Notes: a model not told the origin generated them from the sequence alone. A stretch of DNA of 64,000 bases from Deltaproteobacteria bacterium (GCA_016219185.1 JACRBZ010000001.1:62001-126000), one strand, 5' to 3'; shown: positions 10,541 through 20,008, counted from the first letter of the stretch. Numbers and translations are program-made.

Positions 10541-11398
10541 ATGATGTCTGACAAACCGGTGTTTTCATCAAATTCGACAGCGCAGCAAGATTCCGGCATT
10601 TCCCTGTGCATGCTGGCCAGTGGCAGCAGGGGGAATTCCATTTACGTTTCGGATGGCCGCACCGCCATTCTTGTGGACGCCGGACTTTCCGGAATCGAAA
10701 TCGAACGCCGGATGAAATCCAGGGATCTCAGTCCCGAATCCCTCAATGCCATTGTGGTCTCTCATGAACATGACGACCATATTCGCGGCGTGGGCGTCCT
10801 TTCCCGACGTTATGGCCTTCCCGTGTATATCAGCGCAAAAACGGCAGCCGCCTCGCCGCAGCTAAAAAACCTTAAGAAAGCGGTTGCATTTAATTGCGGC
10901 GCATCATTTAAAATCAATACATTAAATATCCATCCATTTTCAATCTCCCATGATGCCGCTGATCCCGCGGGCTTTACGATTGCTCTGAATCATAAAAAAA
11001 TCGGAATCGCAACGGATTTGGGAATTGCAACGGCAATGGTCAGGCACCATCTGCAATTGTGCGACTTGCTGATTCTTGAAGCCAATCATGATCCGGACAT
11101 GCTGATCAGCGGCCCGTATCCCTGGCATTTAAAGCAGCGGGTCAATGGCAGAACCGGTCATCTTTCCAACCGGGATTCCCGGATTCTCCTTGAGGAAATT
11201 CAGCACCATCGGCTTCAGCATGTCATCCTGGCCCATTTAAGCGAAACCAACAACACGCCGGAAAAAGCCCTGGCTGAAGTCTGCCGGGCCATCAATCCCC
11301 TTTATACACAACTGACTGTTTCATCTCAGGATATCTGCAGCCAACTCATGCTGCTTAATTCATCACCATCTGAATCTCTGGAGGTTTGTAATGTTTAA
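10541..11398 (+). CDS. MBL-fold metallo-hydrolase (YycJ/WalJ-like)
   Basis: A 285-residue metallo-beta-lactamase-fold protein. The two-metal motif HEHDDH is present as SHEHDDHIRG, preceded by LASGSRGNSIYVS and LVDAGLSG, and followed by HLSNRDS near the C terminus. These features resemble the YycJ/WalJ group, for which exonuclease activity has been described in Firmicutes. Substrate here is unknown. The gene overlaps nfnA by 8 bp, which need not imply a shared function. Confidence 0.82.
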   Translation: MMSDKPVFSSNSTAQQDSGISLCMLASGSRGNSIYVSDGRTAILVDAGLSGIEIERRMKSRDLSPESLNAIVVSHEHDDHIRGVGVLSRRYGLPVYISAKTAAASPQLKNLKKAVAFNCGASFKINTLNIHPFSISHDAADPAGFTIALNHKKIGIATDLGIATAMVRHHLQLCDLLILEANHDPDMLISGPYPWHLKQRVNGRTGHLSNRDSRILLEEIQHHRLQHVILAHLSETNNTPEKALAEVCRAINPLYTQLTVSSQDICSQLMLLNSSPSESLEVCNV

Positions 11399-12224
11399 AA
11401 TTGTTCAACGCAAGGAAATGGCAGGCGGAACCATTGTCCTCAATGAAATCGAGGCGCCTCTGATTGCCAAAAAAGCAAAACCCGGACAGTTTGTGATCCT
11501 GAAAGCCAATGAAACCGGCGAACGCATTCCGCTGACGATGGCGGATACAAACCTGGAAAAAGGCACCATCACCATCATTTACATGGTGGTTGGAAAAAGC
11601 ACGGCCATTTTTAAATCCTTAAAAGTCGGAGAAGGCTATCAGGATGTCATCGGCCCGCTTGGCAAGCCCACCCACCTTGAAAAGCTGGGTACGGTGGTCT
11701 GTGTGGGCGGTGGAACGGGAATTGCCGTTCTTCACCCCATAACACGGGGTCTTAAGGAAATCGGAAACAACGTCATCAGCATCATCGGCGCCCGAAGCAA
11801 GGATATTCTCATTCTGGAAGATGAGATGAAGGCGGCTTCCAACAAGCTTCATGTGTGTACGGACGATGGTTCATACGGACATCACGGGTTTGTAACAGAG
11901 GTGCTCAAACAGGTACTGGAAAAAGAGGACGTCAAGCTGGTGGTCGCCATCGGACCGGTTCCCATGATGAAGTTTGTATCCAAAATCACCAAAGATTTTA
12001 ATGCACCAACCATGGTCAGCCTGAATCCGATTATGGTGGATGGAACCGGCATGTGCGGCGGATGCCGGGTTTCGGTTGGCGGGGAAACGAAATTTGCCTG
12101 CGTGGACGGGCCTGAATTTGACGGACACAAGGTGGATTTCGATGAGCTGATGCGAAGGCTTCAGGCTTATTGTGAAGAAGAAAAAAAATGCTATAATGAT
12201 CATTGCCTCCTTCAGCAGGCATAA
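11391..12224 (+). CDS. nfnA: NfnA-like ferredoxin:NADP oxidoreductase FAD/NAD-binding subunit
   Basis: A 277-residue FAD/NAD(P)-binding reductase of the dihydroorotate-dehydrogenase-electron-transfer type (also called sulfide dehydrogenase beta). The N-terminal FAD beta-barrel shows RIPLTMADT. The NAD-binding fold shows VVCVGGGTGIAVL. The C-terminal 2Fe-2S segment has GTGMCGGCRVSV and FACVDGPEFDG. Paired with the downstream glutamate-synthase-like subunit it matches NfnAB, which bifurcates electrons between NADH, NADPH and ferredoxin. The ATG at 11391 has GGAGG 8 nt upstream. Confidence 0.85.
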   Translation: MFKIVQRKEMAGGTIVLNEIEAPLIAKKAKPGQFVILKANETGERIPLTMADTNLEKGTITIIYMVVGKSTAIFKSLKVGEGYQDVIGPLGKPTHLEKLGTVVCVGGGTGIAVLHPITRGLKEIGNNVISIIGARSKDILILEDEMKAASNKLHVCTDDGSYGHHGFVTEVLKQVLEKEDVKLVVAIGPVPMMKFVSKITKDFNAPTMVSLNPIMVDGTGMCGGCRVSVGGETKFACVDGPEFDGHKVDFDELMRRLQAYCEEEKKCYNDHCLLQQA

Positions 12225-12363
12225 TTATTGAAGCTGATTCAAGTCTGAAAATGCAATAGTAACCGTTAATCATTCGAAAATGCGGAGCAAATTGGCAGTT
12301 TTCAGCGTGGAAAGTAGCATATTTATTTAAACCCGATAGGATCATGGAAATCATCGTATTTCC

Positions 12364-13788
12364 TTGGAGGATATTATGGCTGAAAAAGCAGATACAAAAA
12401 AAACGATTCCCCGGCAGGCCATGCCGGAGCAGAAACCGGAAATCAGAAGACGGAATTTTCAGGAAGTCCCCATGGGCTACACCATGGAACAGGCCATGAC
12501 TGAAGCCAGCAGATGTCTTCAGTGCAAAAAGCCCGGCTGTGTCGACGGATGCCCGGTGGGCGTGGATATCCCCGGATTCATCAATTTTATTACCAAAGGG
12601 GATATGACCGGCTCCATCCGCAATTTGTGGGCGAAAAACAGCCTTCCCGCTGTTTGCGGCCGGGTATGCCCTCAGGAGATTCAGTGCGAAGGAAACTGCG
12701 TTCTGGGGAAAAAAGGGGATGCGGTTGCCATTGGAAACCTGGAACGGTTTGCAGCGGATTACGAGCGAATGCACGGCACTGGCGAGCTTCCGCCCAGGGA
12801 GAAGCCGACCGGCAAAAGGGTTGCGGTCGTGGGATCAGGGCCTTCTGGCCTTACTGTGGCGGGCGATCTGGTTCGCAAAGGCCATGAGGTGACGGTTCTG
12901 GAAGCATTTCACAAGCCCGGCGGCGTTCTGGTTTACGGCATTCCGGAGTTCAGGCTTCCCAAGGAAATCGTTTTTTCAGAAGTGGCCTTTCTGGGGCGGC
13001 TCGGCGCCAAAGTGGAATGCAATCAGGTGGTGGGAAGAACCGTATCCCTGGATGAGCTCTTTGAAGAAGGTTACGATGCTGTTTATCTGGGCGTGGGAGC
13101 AGGCCTTCCCAAATTCATGAACATTCCGGGCGAAAATCTGATCGGCATCCTTTCCGCCAATGAATATCTCACACGGGCCAACCTCATGAAAGCCTACCTG
13201 TTTCCGGAGGTGGATACCCCGATTCCCCTGGGCAAAAACGTCGTGGTTCTGGGCGCCGGAAACGTGGCCATGGACTCTGCGCGAACCGCCATGCGCCTGG
13301 GCGCGAACAGCGTCCGCATTGTCTATCGCCGGTCCCGCGATGAGATGCCTGCCAGAAAGGCTGAAATTCATCATGCGGACGAAGAAGGTATTGAATTTTT
13401 TCTCCTGACCGCGCCCACTCGTTTTGTCGGTAATGAAAAAGGCCGGCTGACCGGCATGGAATGCCTCAAGATGGAACTGGGGGAACCCGATGCATCCGGC
13501 AGAAGGCGACCCATTCCGGTAAAAGGTTCGGAGTTTATGATGGATTGTGATCTGGTGATCGTTGCCGTGGGCGCTGGTGCCAACCCGCTGCTGACCCAGA
13601 CGACTCCGGATCTGGCGCTCAACAAATGGGGATACATCAACGCAGATCCCGAAACCGGAAAGACCACCAAAAAAGGGGTCTGGGCCGGGGGCGACATTGT
13701 CACGGGGTCTGCCACCGTAATTCTGGCGATGGGCGCCGGCAGAAAGGCAGCCGATTCCATTCACAATTTTCTGACCTGGGGATGGTAA
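12364..13788 (+). CDS. nfnB: NfnB-like NADPH-dependent glutamate synthase small-subunit homologue
   Basis: A 474-residue iron-sulfur flavoprotein. The N terminus carries two 4Fe-4S ligand sets (CLQCKKPGCVDGCPVG and CGRVCPQEIQCEGNC). Two nucleotide-binding folds follow, VAVVGSGPSGL for FAD and VVVLGAGNVAMD for NAD(P). It is listed in databases as gltA or glutamate synthase small subunit, but there is no large synthase subunit here. The adjacent NfnA-type gene makes NADH-dependent reduced ferredoxin:NADP+ oxidoreductase the better reading. The 139-bp gap between the two genes is longer than usual for an operon pair; the start has GGAGG. Confidence 0.87.
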   Translation: MEDIMAEKADTKKTIPRQAMPEQKPEIRRRNFQEVPMGYTMEQAMTEASRCLQCKKPGCVDGCPVGVDIPGFINFITKGDMTGSIRNLWAKNSLPAVCGRVCPQEIQCEGNCVLGKKGDAVAIGNLERFAADYERMHGTGELPPREKPTGKRVAVVGSGPSGLTVAGDLVRKGHEVTVLEAFHKPGGVLVYGIPEFRLPKEIVFSEVAFLGRLGAKVECNQVVGRTVSLDELFEEGYDAVYLGVGAGLPKFMNIPGENLIGILSANEYLTRANLMKAYLFPEVDTPIPLGKNVVVLGAGNVAMDSARTAMRLGANSVRIVYRRSRDEMPARKAEIHHADEEGIEFFLLTAPTRFVGNEKGRLTGMECLKMELGEPDASGRRRPIPVKGSEFMMDCDLVIVAVGAGANPLLTQTTPDLALNKWGYINADPETGKTTKKGVWAGGDIVTGSATVILAMGAGRKAADSIHNFLTWGW

Positions 13789-13876
13789 CCGTTCAACCAT
13801 CGGAAGTGGAAAGCCAAAATAACCAGGCAATTACAGGTGGGCGTTCAGGTCTGACGTATGGATTTACCGCTTGTAG

Positions 13877-13913
13877 CTCCCTATTCCGGTATGCGGGATA
13901 GGGAGTTTTTTTT
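13877..13913 (+). terminator. Rho-independent terminator after nfnB
   Basis: CTCCCTATTCCG (13877-13888) pairs with CGGGATAGGGAG (13894-13905), giving 12 bp with one G-T pair and a GTATG loop. Eight T residues follow at 13906-13913. This is a textbook intrinsic terminator ending the operon that runs to nfnB. Confidence 0.92.
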
Positions 13914-13970
13914 GGCGTATTTTTTTATTTGCGGGTTATGGCGTATTTTCACGGTAAAAGGCTTGTGATC

Positions 13971-15959
13971 ATGCGTGTAAAATCAAATGGTGCAATGTGC
14001 AATCCGGAATACAACAATCAAGAAAGTTGCCGGCGCCGCCCCAAATGGCGGCTGTGGTCGGCCGTCATGGTATGTCTACTGGTTGCGGTTCCGATGCCAG
14101 CCAGAGCGGACAGGGTTTCTTTTCCGCTACGAATCGACTATAAGCTGCTGCGTTCCCTGGTAATCCAGTCCGCATTCCCCTCACCGGGACAGAGCGCAAT
14201 TCTTGAAGATGAATCCGATCCCTGCCGGAAAATCACCATTTCGGAACCCCGTTTTTTTGTAAAAAACGCGAAATTTCAATTTGAAACTCGCCTTCGGGTG
14301 TCAGCAGGAACGGAATTCGCTGGAAAATGCATGCTTCCTGTTGTCTGGGAAGGCTATCTGGTGTTGTTCCAGACGCCCAGGGTCGACCGGAGAACCTGGG
14401 TCCTTTCTTTCGAGAGCCAGGATTCGGAGCTTTTAAATACCCACCATGACCCGACAAAGCTGCCGGATGTGATCTGGGGGATCATCGAAACTCAGGTTTT
14501 TGACTATCTCAAACGCATCAAGGTCAATCTGGCACCACCGGTATCGGACCTGAAATCTTTTTTGCTCCCCCTGTTCGATAAAGACGCTATGGACCGGGCT
14601 CAACAGATGCTGGATAGCCTGCGACCCGGGAAAATCGAGACCCTTCAGGAAGGCATGACCGTTGATCTATCGGCCGAAGCTGAAAAAATCGAAAAAGAAC
14701 CCAGGCCCGGTGTTTCGGAAACCATTTCTGAAGAAGAACTGGCATCATTTGTCAGTACCTGGGAAGCTTGGGATGCATTTCTGGTTCAGATCTTTCAATC
14801 TTTGTCTCAAAAGTCCCTGTCCGTGGATGAACGCCGAATCATATTCAGTACCCTTCTGGATACCCGGCATCGCTTTGTTCAGGAACTTTCCGAAAAGAAC
14901 GCCTCCAAGCGGGATTTTGTCCGGGAACAGTTTGCAACGGCATGGCAGCAACTTTCCCCGGTATTTCGAAACCATCTGGGAAACGAACCCTCCAAGTCTG
15001 TTCTGGGATACCTGGCGTTTTTTACGGCTGCCGACGCCCTGTCAGGCCTGGATCAACTGGGTCCGTCATTCGGATTTGAAATCAGCCGTGATGGTCTCAT
15101 TCGCCTGGCAAAGCTTCTAGGCGACCTGGGCTCTCCCATCGAGTTGTTATACAAAAGCGACGTCGATCCTGTCCTGCGGAATATCCTGGGCATGGGACCG
15201 CCGATTATTGTGGCCGGCCCGGCCTTTGATGCGGATTCCATCGGAAATGGACTGCCGGAGATCGAGGAAACAATCCTCCCGGATCCGGAAAAATCAGAAG
15301 CCATGGGGCTATCCAAGGCTGTCCTGTCATTTATCATGAAGCCCTGCTGGGCGGAAGACAAGATCCCGGACGCTGAAATCGCCGCAATCCGGCAATGGGT
15401 GCTGTCTCCAGACAATATAGAGGATCGTCTCGAGCAGATCAAGATCATGATAAATGAAGCCGTTGATGAGACGCTGAAAAAGAATACGATCCCCACCTCC
15501 TATCAGCCGGTTTTTTTGCAGGCCGTATCCGCTACCGGATGGCAGGAAAGCTGTTTTCGCCAGTTTCTGGAAAAAAAAGGTAAAATCACCTATCTGCTTT
15601 CCTACAACAACACATCCGTTGGCATGATGCAGGTCAACGAGCGTGTCTGGCGGGGACTGTATGATTTAAAGCACCTTCGCTGGAATATCCGTTATAACGC
15701 GCGGGCCGGCTGCGAAATCCTGGAACAGTATTTCACCCGGTATGCACTTTCATATAAAAAGTCCGGTCAACTGGATCCCGATACCATGGCCTGTGCCCTG
15801 TACGCCATGTACAATAGCGGGCCCGGAGATTTTCAAAAATTCTTGCAGCGTAATACAGGCGGAAAGCGTCAGCTAACGGACAAGCTGTTCCAGGAAAAAT
15901 ACACATGGGTCAAAAATGACCAGTGGAACCATATCAAAAAATGCCTGGGCGGGACGTAA
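13971..15959 (+). CDS. Secreted protein with C-terminal lytic transglycosylase-like (SLT) domain
   Basis: About 660 residues. The N terminus has a basic stretch, then the hydrophobic AVMVCLLVAVPMPARA ending in a plausible signal-peptidase I site (ARA-D). Residues about 60-500 match no family I recognise. The last roughly 160 residues resemble a goose-lysozyme/SLT fold: QAVSATGWQESCFRQF supplies the catalytic Glu, and NNTSVGMMQVNERVW and YNARAGCEILEQY follow. Likely a periplasmic peptidoglycan lyase. The frame is open from a TTG at 13929; I prefer the ATG at 13971 because AAAAGG lies upstream, but starts at 13938 or later Mets remain possible. Confidence 0.75.
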   Translation: MRVKSNGAMCNPEYNNQESCRRRPKWRLWSAVMVCLLVAVPMPARADRVSFPLRIDYKLLRSLVIQSAFPSPGQSAILEDESDPCRKITISEPRFFVKNAKFQFETRLRVSAGTEFAGKCMLPVVWEGYLVLFQTPRVDRRTWVLSFESQDSELLNTHHDPTKLPDVIWGIIETQVFDYLKRIKVNLAPPVSDLKSFLLPLFDKDAMDRAQQMLDSLRPGKIETLQEGMTVDLSAEAEKIEKEPRPGVSETISEEELASFVSTWEAWDAFLVQIFQSLSQKSLSVDERRIIFSTLLDTRHRFVQELSEKNASKRDFVREQFATAWQQLSPVFRNHLGNEPSKSVLGYLAFFTAADALSGLDQLGPSFGFEISRDGLIRLAKLLGDLGSPIELLYKSDVDPVLRNILGMGPPIIVAGPAFDADSIGNGLPEIEETILPDPEKSEAMGLSKAVLSFIMKPCWAEDKIPDAEIAAIRQWVLSPDNIEDRLEQIKIMINEAVDETLKKNTIPTSYQPVFLQAVSATGWQESCFRQFLEKKGKITYLLSYNNTSVGMMQVNERVWRGLYDLKHLRWNIRYNARAGCEILEQYFTRYALSYKKSGQLDPDTMACALYAMYNSGPGDFQKFLQRNTGGKRQLTDKLFQEKYTWVKNDQWNHIKKCLGGT

Positions 15960-15974
15960 CGCCCGAATTCCTTG

Positions 15975-16895
15975 TTATTGAAACAAATCAGTGCTGATAT
16001 ACCGTTCGCCGGTACTGGGAAGAATGACAACGATCCTTTTACCTTGTGAATCCTTACGTTTGGCAACTTCCATGGCAGCCCAGACCGCTGCCCCGGATGA
16101 GATACCGCAAAGGATTCCTTCCAGCCGTGCAAGGTTTCGGGCTGTTTCAAATGCCTGATCGTTGGTTACCGGAATCACCTCGTCTATGAGCGAGCGGTCC
16201 AGCACACCTGGAATGAATCCCGCACCGATACCCTGAATTTTATGCGGCCCCGGCTTTCCTCCGGCCAGTACCGGAGAGTCCGCGGGTTCAACGGCAATGG
16301 ATCGGAAAAAAGGATTTCGGGGTTTGATGAACTGAGAAACACCGGTAAGGGTGCCGCCGGTTCCCACACCGGATACCAGCATGTCCGCCTGCCCGTCTGT
16401 ATCGTTCCAGATCTCGGGGCCTGTTGTTTCACGATGTACTTTGGGATTGGCCGGATTTTCAAACTGATTGGGCATATAGGCATGACTGTCGGTCGCAACA
16501 ATGTCCAGCGCGGTTTCAATCGCACCTTTCATGCCTTTTGCACCCGGTGTCAGGATCAGCTCTGCCCCCAGATGTTTCAGGAGCTTTCTGCGCTCGATAC
16601 TCATGGTCTCCGGCATGGTCAGAGAAAGACGGTACCCCTTTGCCGCGCAGATAAATGCCAGAGCAATGCCGGTATTGCCGCTGGTCGGCTCCACGATACG
16701 CGTATCCGGCCGAATCAGCCCTTCTTGTTCAGCAGCTTCGATCATGCTTGCTGCGATACGGTCCTTGACGCTGCCAAGCGGATTGAAGAATTCCAGTTTT
16801 GCGATAATTTCTGCTTCAATGCCCTCGCATATGCGGTTGAGGCGGACAAGGGGCGTTAAACCGATGGTTCGATCCACACTATGAAATATTTTCAT
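15975..16895 (-). CDS. cysK: Cysteine synthase A (O-acetylserine sulfhydrylase)
   Basis: A PLP enzyme forming L-cysteine from O-acetylserine and sulfide. The 306 residues contain the PLP-lysine motif [13 protein letters not shown], the substrate loop [10 protein letters not shown], the phosphate-binding [10 protein letters not shown] and the C-terminal [16 protein letters not shown] typical of CysK. It converges with the transglycosylase gene and is divergent from the transporter gene. The ATG at 16895 has GGAG upstream. Confidence 0.95.
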   Translation of the reverse strand: MKIFHSVDRTIGLTPLVRLNRICEGIEAEIIAKLEFFNPLGSVKDRIAASMIEAAEQEGLIRPDTRIVEPTSGNTGIALAFICAAKGYRLSLTMPETMSIERRKLLKHLGAELILTPGAKGMKGAIETALDIVATDSHAYMPNQFENPANPKVHRETTGPEIWNDTDGQADMLVSGVGTGGTLTGVSQFIKPRNPFFRSIAVEPADSPVLAGGKPGPHKIQGIGAGFIPGVLDRSLIDEVIPVTNDQAFETARNLARLEGILCGISSGAAVWAAMEVAKRKDSQGKRIVVILPSTGERYISTDLFQ

Positions 16896-16956
16896 GCGTC
16901 GCTCCGTTTCGAGATGTTCACCGATGTTGATATTAGGCTGAAATTATGTTGTAGTA

Positions 16957-16985
16957 TTTTTATGATTAACCTGAAAAAAAGTCAA
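16957..16985 (-). promoter_or_regulatory. Candidate sigma-70 promoter of cysK
   Basis: On the minus strand, TTGACT (16985-16980) and TAAAAA (16962-16957) are separated by 17 nt, about 60 nt before the cysK start. The -35 is good and the -10 imperfect. Confidence 0.35.
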
Positions 16986-17029
16986 TTTATACTGAGCGCA
17001 GTAATTAAATTTCTTATCATCAGACAGCC

Positions 17030-17959
17030 ATGACGATTCTTTCCACGATTCTTCCCATTTTTCTGGTCATTTTGCTGGGCTGGGCCTTTCATCAGAAGGG
17101 GTTCCTTCCTCAGGGTTTTTTAGGCCCTGGTAACCGGCTGGTCTTTTATATGGGAATTCCGGCAATGATCTTTCGCTCGATTGCCAGGGCCAGCCTCACC
17201 ACCCAGTTTGACATCCGGGTTGTGCTGACTACTCTGGCCGCCGTTCTGGCCGCGTTCGGCCTTACCTGGTTTGCGGTCGGCTTAATTCGGGTGGCAAGAG
17301 TGGGACAGCGGGGAACGATTGTTCAAAGTTCGTTTCATGGCAATATCGGATACATTGCGCTGGCCATCGCCTTTTATGCGCTGGGAAACGAGGGCCTGGT
17401 CCGGACCAGCATCATTGCAGCCTTCGTCATGATTCTCCAGAATCTTCTGGCAATATTTATCCTGCAATATTACTCGGATAAAACGGCAATCAAGGGAAAT
17501 GCGGGCCTTGTCTTTCTGAAAATACTGGGCAATCCCGTTATTCTGTCCTCATTGGCCGGAATTCTGGTGTCTCTATTGGGGATTCCCATGCCAAAGGTTT
17601 TGGATCAGACGCTGGAAATCATCGGAGGGCTGGCGCTACCCATGGCCTTGTTGATTATCGGAGCATCCTTGTCATTTGACCTGGTTCGGTTTCGAATCGG
17701 AGCGGTTCTGTCCGCAAGCATTGTCAAGCTGATTGTCCTGCCGGGCCTGGGGTTTGCAGGCTTCCGGTTTTTGGGGCTTTCCCCCCAGGACTATCTGCCG
17801 GGGCTGATCATTCTGGCAACTCCAACAGCGACCATCACCATGGTGATGGCCTTTGAAATTGGGGGGGATATAGACTTTGCCGCAGCCACTGTTTCAGTAA
17901 GCACCCTGCTTTCGGCGATTACATTCTCTCTCTGGCTCAAACTTTCGGGGATGATTTAG
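17030..17959 (+). CDS. AEC-family (auxin efflux carrier type) membrane transporter
   Basis: A 309-residue polytopic membrane protein with about ten hydrophobic helices, split into two inverted halves by a hydrophilic centre. This is the organisation of the AEC/BASS-fold permeases (malonate/malate permease MdcF-like). Recognisable stretches are VQSSFHGNIGYIALAIAFYA and, in the second half, LALPMALLIIGASLSF. Substrate is not predictable; organic acids are usual for bacterial members. No clear ribosome-binding site precedes the ATG. Confidence 0.82.
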   Translation: MTILSTILPIFLVILLGWAFHQKGFLPQGFLGPGNRLVFYMGIPAMIFRSIARASLTTQFDIRVVLTTLAAVLAAFGLTWFAVGLIRVARVGQRGTIVQSSFHGNIGYIALAIAFYALGNEGLVRTSIIAAFVMILQNLLAIFILQYYSDKTAIKGNAGLVFLKILGNPVILSSLAGILVSLLGIPMPKVLDQTLEIIGGLALPMALLIIGASLSFDLVRFRIGAVLSASIVKLIVLPGLGFAGFRFLGLSPQDYLPGLIILATPTATITMVMAFEIGGDIDFAAATVSVSTLLSAITFSLWLKLSGMI

Positions 17960-17999
17960 GACGCAACATCCTCAATATGGCGGATGTGGACGTCTAAAG

Positions 18000-18644
18000 T
18001 CAGATACCTTCGGCAAAATGCTGAATCACACAAAGCATAAGCCCTTCTTCCAGGAAAACGGTTGCCGTCTGATCACGAAACACGTTGCTGATCCCCCGGG
18101 TTGCGCTGAAATGAAGGGTTTCTCCACATAGCGGATACTCCAGGCCGGTAACGCAGACATTTTGGGCATCCGTTCTCAAAGGAATAAGGGAAAGCAGGTC
18201 GCCGACATTGCCTTCAAATCGTCGCGTTTCCCCTCCCCGGACCAGTGAGATCTCCTGCATGCCATCCAGAATTCGCACCCGGCACCCGGCAAGTTCCGGT
18301 GCGGCCAGAAGCATGATATTGGCGATGGTCATGTCCCATCTGGCACCCAGGGCGCCCATTAATACGATGTCGTCGGCACCCATACTTCTTACGGAATGCA
18401 GGGCCAGCTCCATATCGGTATAGTCTTTGCGCGCCGGGTAACGGCGAATCCGGATTCCGGATCGGGTGGCTGCTTCGATTTCTTCAGAGGACAGAGAATC
18501 CATATCCCCGATAAGGGTATGGGGGTGCAGTTTCAGTTTCAGGCAGTGGCGCAAGCCGCCATCAACGGCAATGACGATATCTTCGGGGAAAATGACGGGA
18601 AGAAAGCCATCGATAACGCCATTGGCAATAATGACAGCACGCAT
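18000..18644 (-). CDS. thiN: Thiamine pyrophosphokinase
   Basis: A 214-residue protein that converts thiamine to thiamine diphosphate. The catalytic N-terminal motifs are seen as VIAVDGGLRHCL, LIGDMDSLS, and PARKDYTDMELAL, whose D-x-T-D segment is the family signature. The C-terminal beta domain contains the substrate-binding SATRGISN. It is 12 bp downstream of a HAD hydrolase on the same strand. It complements the thiD-thiM-thiC cluster 20 kb away, although no riboswitch is seen here. Confidence 0.9.
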   Translation of the reverse strand: MRAVIIANGVIDGFLPVIFPEDIVIAVDGGLRHCLKLKLHPHTLIGDMDSLSSEEIEAATRSGIRIRRYPARKDYTDMELALHSVRSMGADDIVLMGALGARWDMTIANIMLLAAPELAGCRVRILDGMQEISLVRGGETRRFEGNVGDLLSLIPLRTDAQNVCVTGLEYPLCGETLHFSATRGISNVFRDQTATVFLEEGLMLCVIQHFAEGI

Positions 18645-18655
18645 GAAACCCTTCC

Positions 18656-19273
18656 TTAAAGCTTAAGGATCTGTTCCATCTCCTTGAGGCTGGTAATGTG
18701 GAAATCGGATCGCAGAGCAGGATTTTTGTACGCGACCAGGATGGCACCGGCTGCTTCCGCAGCAATCTGATCCAGTTCGGAATCGCCGATATAGAGAAGC
18801 TCATCCGGTTCAATATCAAAATGACGCACGATTTTATTCAAGGGGTCCGGATAGGGTTTGGGATGGTCAACATCCCAGGCACTGACCACGAGGTCAAAAA
18901 GATCTGTCAGTCCGTGAGCCTCCAACACCGTTTGAATGGTGTTGGTCCGGTTGGTTGCAATCGCCGTTGGGTATGCGGGCCGAAGCCTGCGAAGCAGGGG
19001 TTTAAGATACGGCTCGATTTCCATTTTTTCCAGAAACGGAAGATAAGGCATTTGCTTGCGATAGGCATTGGCTTCGTCGGCTTCGGCCTTGCCCGGGAAA
19101 AGATAGGAAATGGCCTCATCCGAGGTATGCATGTGAACAAATGCAAACTGATCGGGCGTCAGCGCAGGTTTGTTCACATGCTGCAGAATCTGGTTATAAT
19201 ATGCTTTGTTGACGGTTTCGGTATCAAACATGACGCCGTCGCAGTCAAAGGCAACTACCCGAATACGTTTCAT
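18656..19273 (-). CDS. HAD-superfamily hydrolase (phosphoglycolate phosphatase-like)
   Basis: A 205-residue HAD phosphatase. Motif I is VVAFDCDGVMFDTE, with the nucleophile and acid/base Asp. Motif II is AIATNRTN, and motifs III/IV are PKPYPDPL with YIGDSELDQIAAEAAG. An alpha-helical cap lies between motifs I and II. It resembles Gph-type phosphatases of sugar or nucleotide phosphates; the substrate is not known. It lies between thiN and the DUF1573 gene on the same strand with short gaps. Confidence 0.85.
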   Translation of the reverse strand: MKRIRVVAFDCDGVMFDTETVNKAYYNQILQHVNKPALTPDQFAFVHMHTSDEAISYLFPGKAEADEANAYRKQMPYLPFLEKMEIEPYLKPLLRRLRPAYPTAIATNRTNTIQTVLEAHGLTDLFDLVVSAWDVDHPKPYPDPLNKIVRHFDIEPDELLYIGDSELDQIAAEAAGAILVAYKNPALRSDFHITSLKEMEQILKL

Positions 19274-19282
19274 TATTGCCCG

Positions 19283-20008
19283 TTACTGTGTTTTTTTGAG
19301 AGCTTCAAGGATCTGCCCATAAACACTGAGCTGAATTTCAGGTTTGACCGCACTGTCGGTCTTAAGCATAATGACATCATAATATCGTCCGGGGTCTTTT
19401 TTCAAGTTCTCGACCGTAATAATATAGCTTGTTGTGTTGTTTTCCTGTTTTTCTTCGATTTTGGCCAGAATGTCGGTTCCACTCTTCGGCTTGGTTTCCA
19501 AAACCTTGAATGGATACTTGGGATCAGGTGAAACGGTTATTGTACCAATGATGGGCTCACCCGCGTTTCCGCGCAGTATCAGTTTATTCGGCGTAATGTT
19601 TGCAAATTTTTCAACGTTACCGGTGATCTCAAGCGACACATTGGGCTGTATTGCAGCGCTGGTCTCCACCATAACGTTTTTTTTCAATAATGTTCCGCCA
19701 TATCCGCTGGTGTCAACTTTGATGGTAACCTTTCCCTCGCCGCCGGCGGGGATTTGTCTCGTATACGAGACGGCCGTGCATCCTCAGCCGGTTTTAACGT
19801 TGGTAACGGATAATTCATCGGTTCCTTTATTCAGGATGACAAAATCATGGACAACTTCCGTTCCTTCTACAACCGGTTGAAAGTTAAACTTCATTTCCGG
19901 AACGGCATACGAAAGATTTTCACCCGCCTTGTCCTCTGCGCCGGATGCAATGGGAAGGGTCACAAGGCATATCATCAAAAACCACTTGACATAACCAATT
20001 AATTTCAT
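19283..20008 (-). CDS. DUF1573 domain protein with in-frame TGA, probable selenoprotein
   Basis: Read through a TGA at 19784-19786, the frame encodes 241 residues. A signal peptide (WFLMICLVTLPIASG) is followed by a DUF1573/Ig-like domain with the usual LNKGTDELSVTNVKTG. The family's conserved Cys-x-Cys (CGCT) then appears as TGA-Gly-Cys-Thr, with residue 75 at the TGA. The family pattern continues unbroken (IPAGGEGKVTIKVDTSG). Twelve nt after the TGA lies the palindrome GTCTCGTATACGAGAC (19771-19756). It can fold as a 5-bp stem with a six-nt loop beginning with G, within the geometry described for bacterial SECIS elements. I infer selenocysteine; a nonsense mutation or sequencing error is the alternative. 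The downstream half has its own ATG, so gene callers will probably split it. Confidence 0.75.
19756..19771 (-). promoter_or_regulatory. SECIS-like hairpin after in-frame TGA
   Basis: A perfect 16-nt palindrome, GTCTCGTATACGAGAC, lies inside the DUF1573 coding sequence and begins 12 nt after the TGA. Folded as GTCTC/GAGAC, the apical loop GTATAC starts with G. It begins 17 nt from the TGA, consistent with published bacterial SECIS rules (small loop, G in the first two positions, 16-37 nt spacing). Confidence 0.6.

Noticed and set aside
19283-19687. Treating the DUF1573 downstream half as a separate 134-residue gene
   Set aside because: It lacks a signal peptide and begins inside the domain. 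The upstream half is in the same frame and supplies the missing part.
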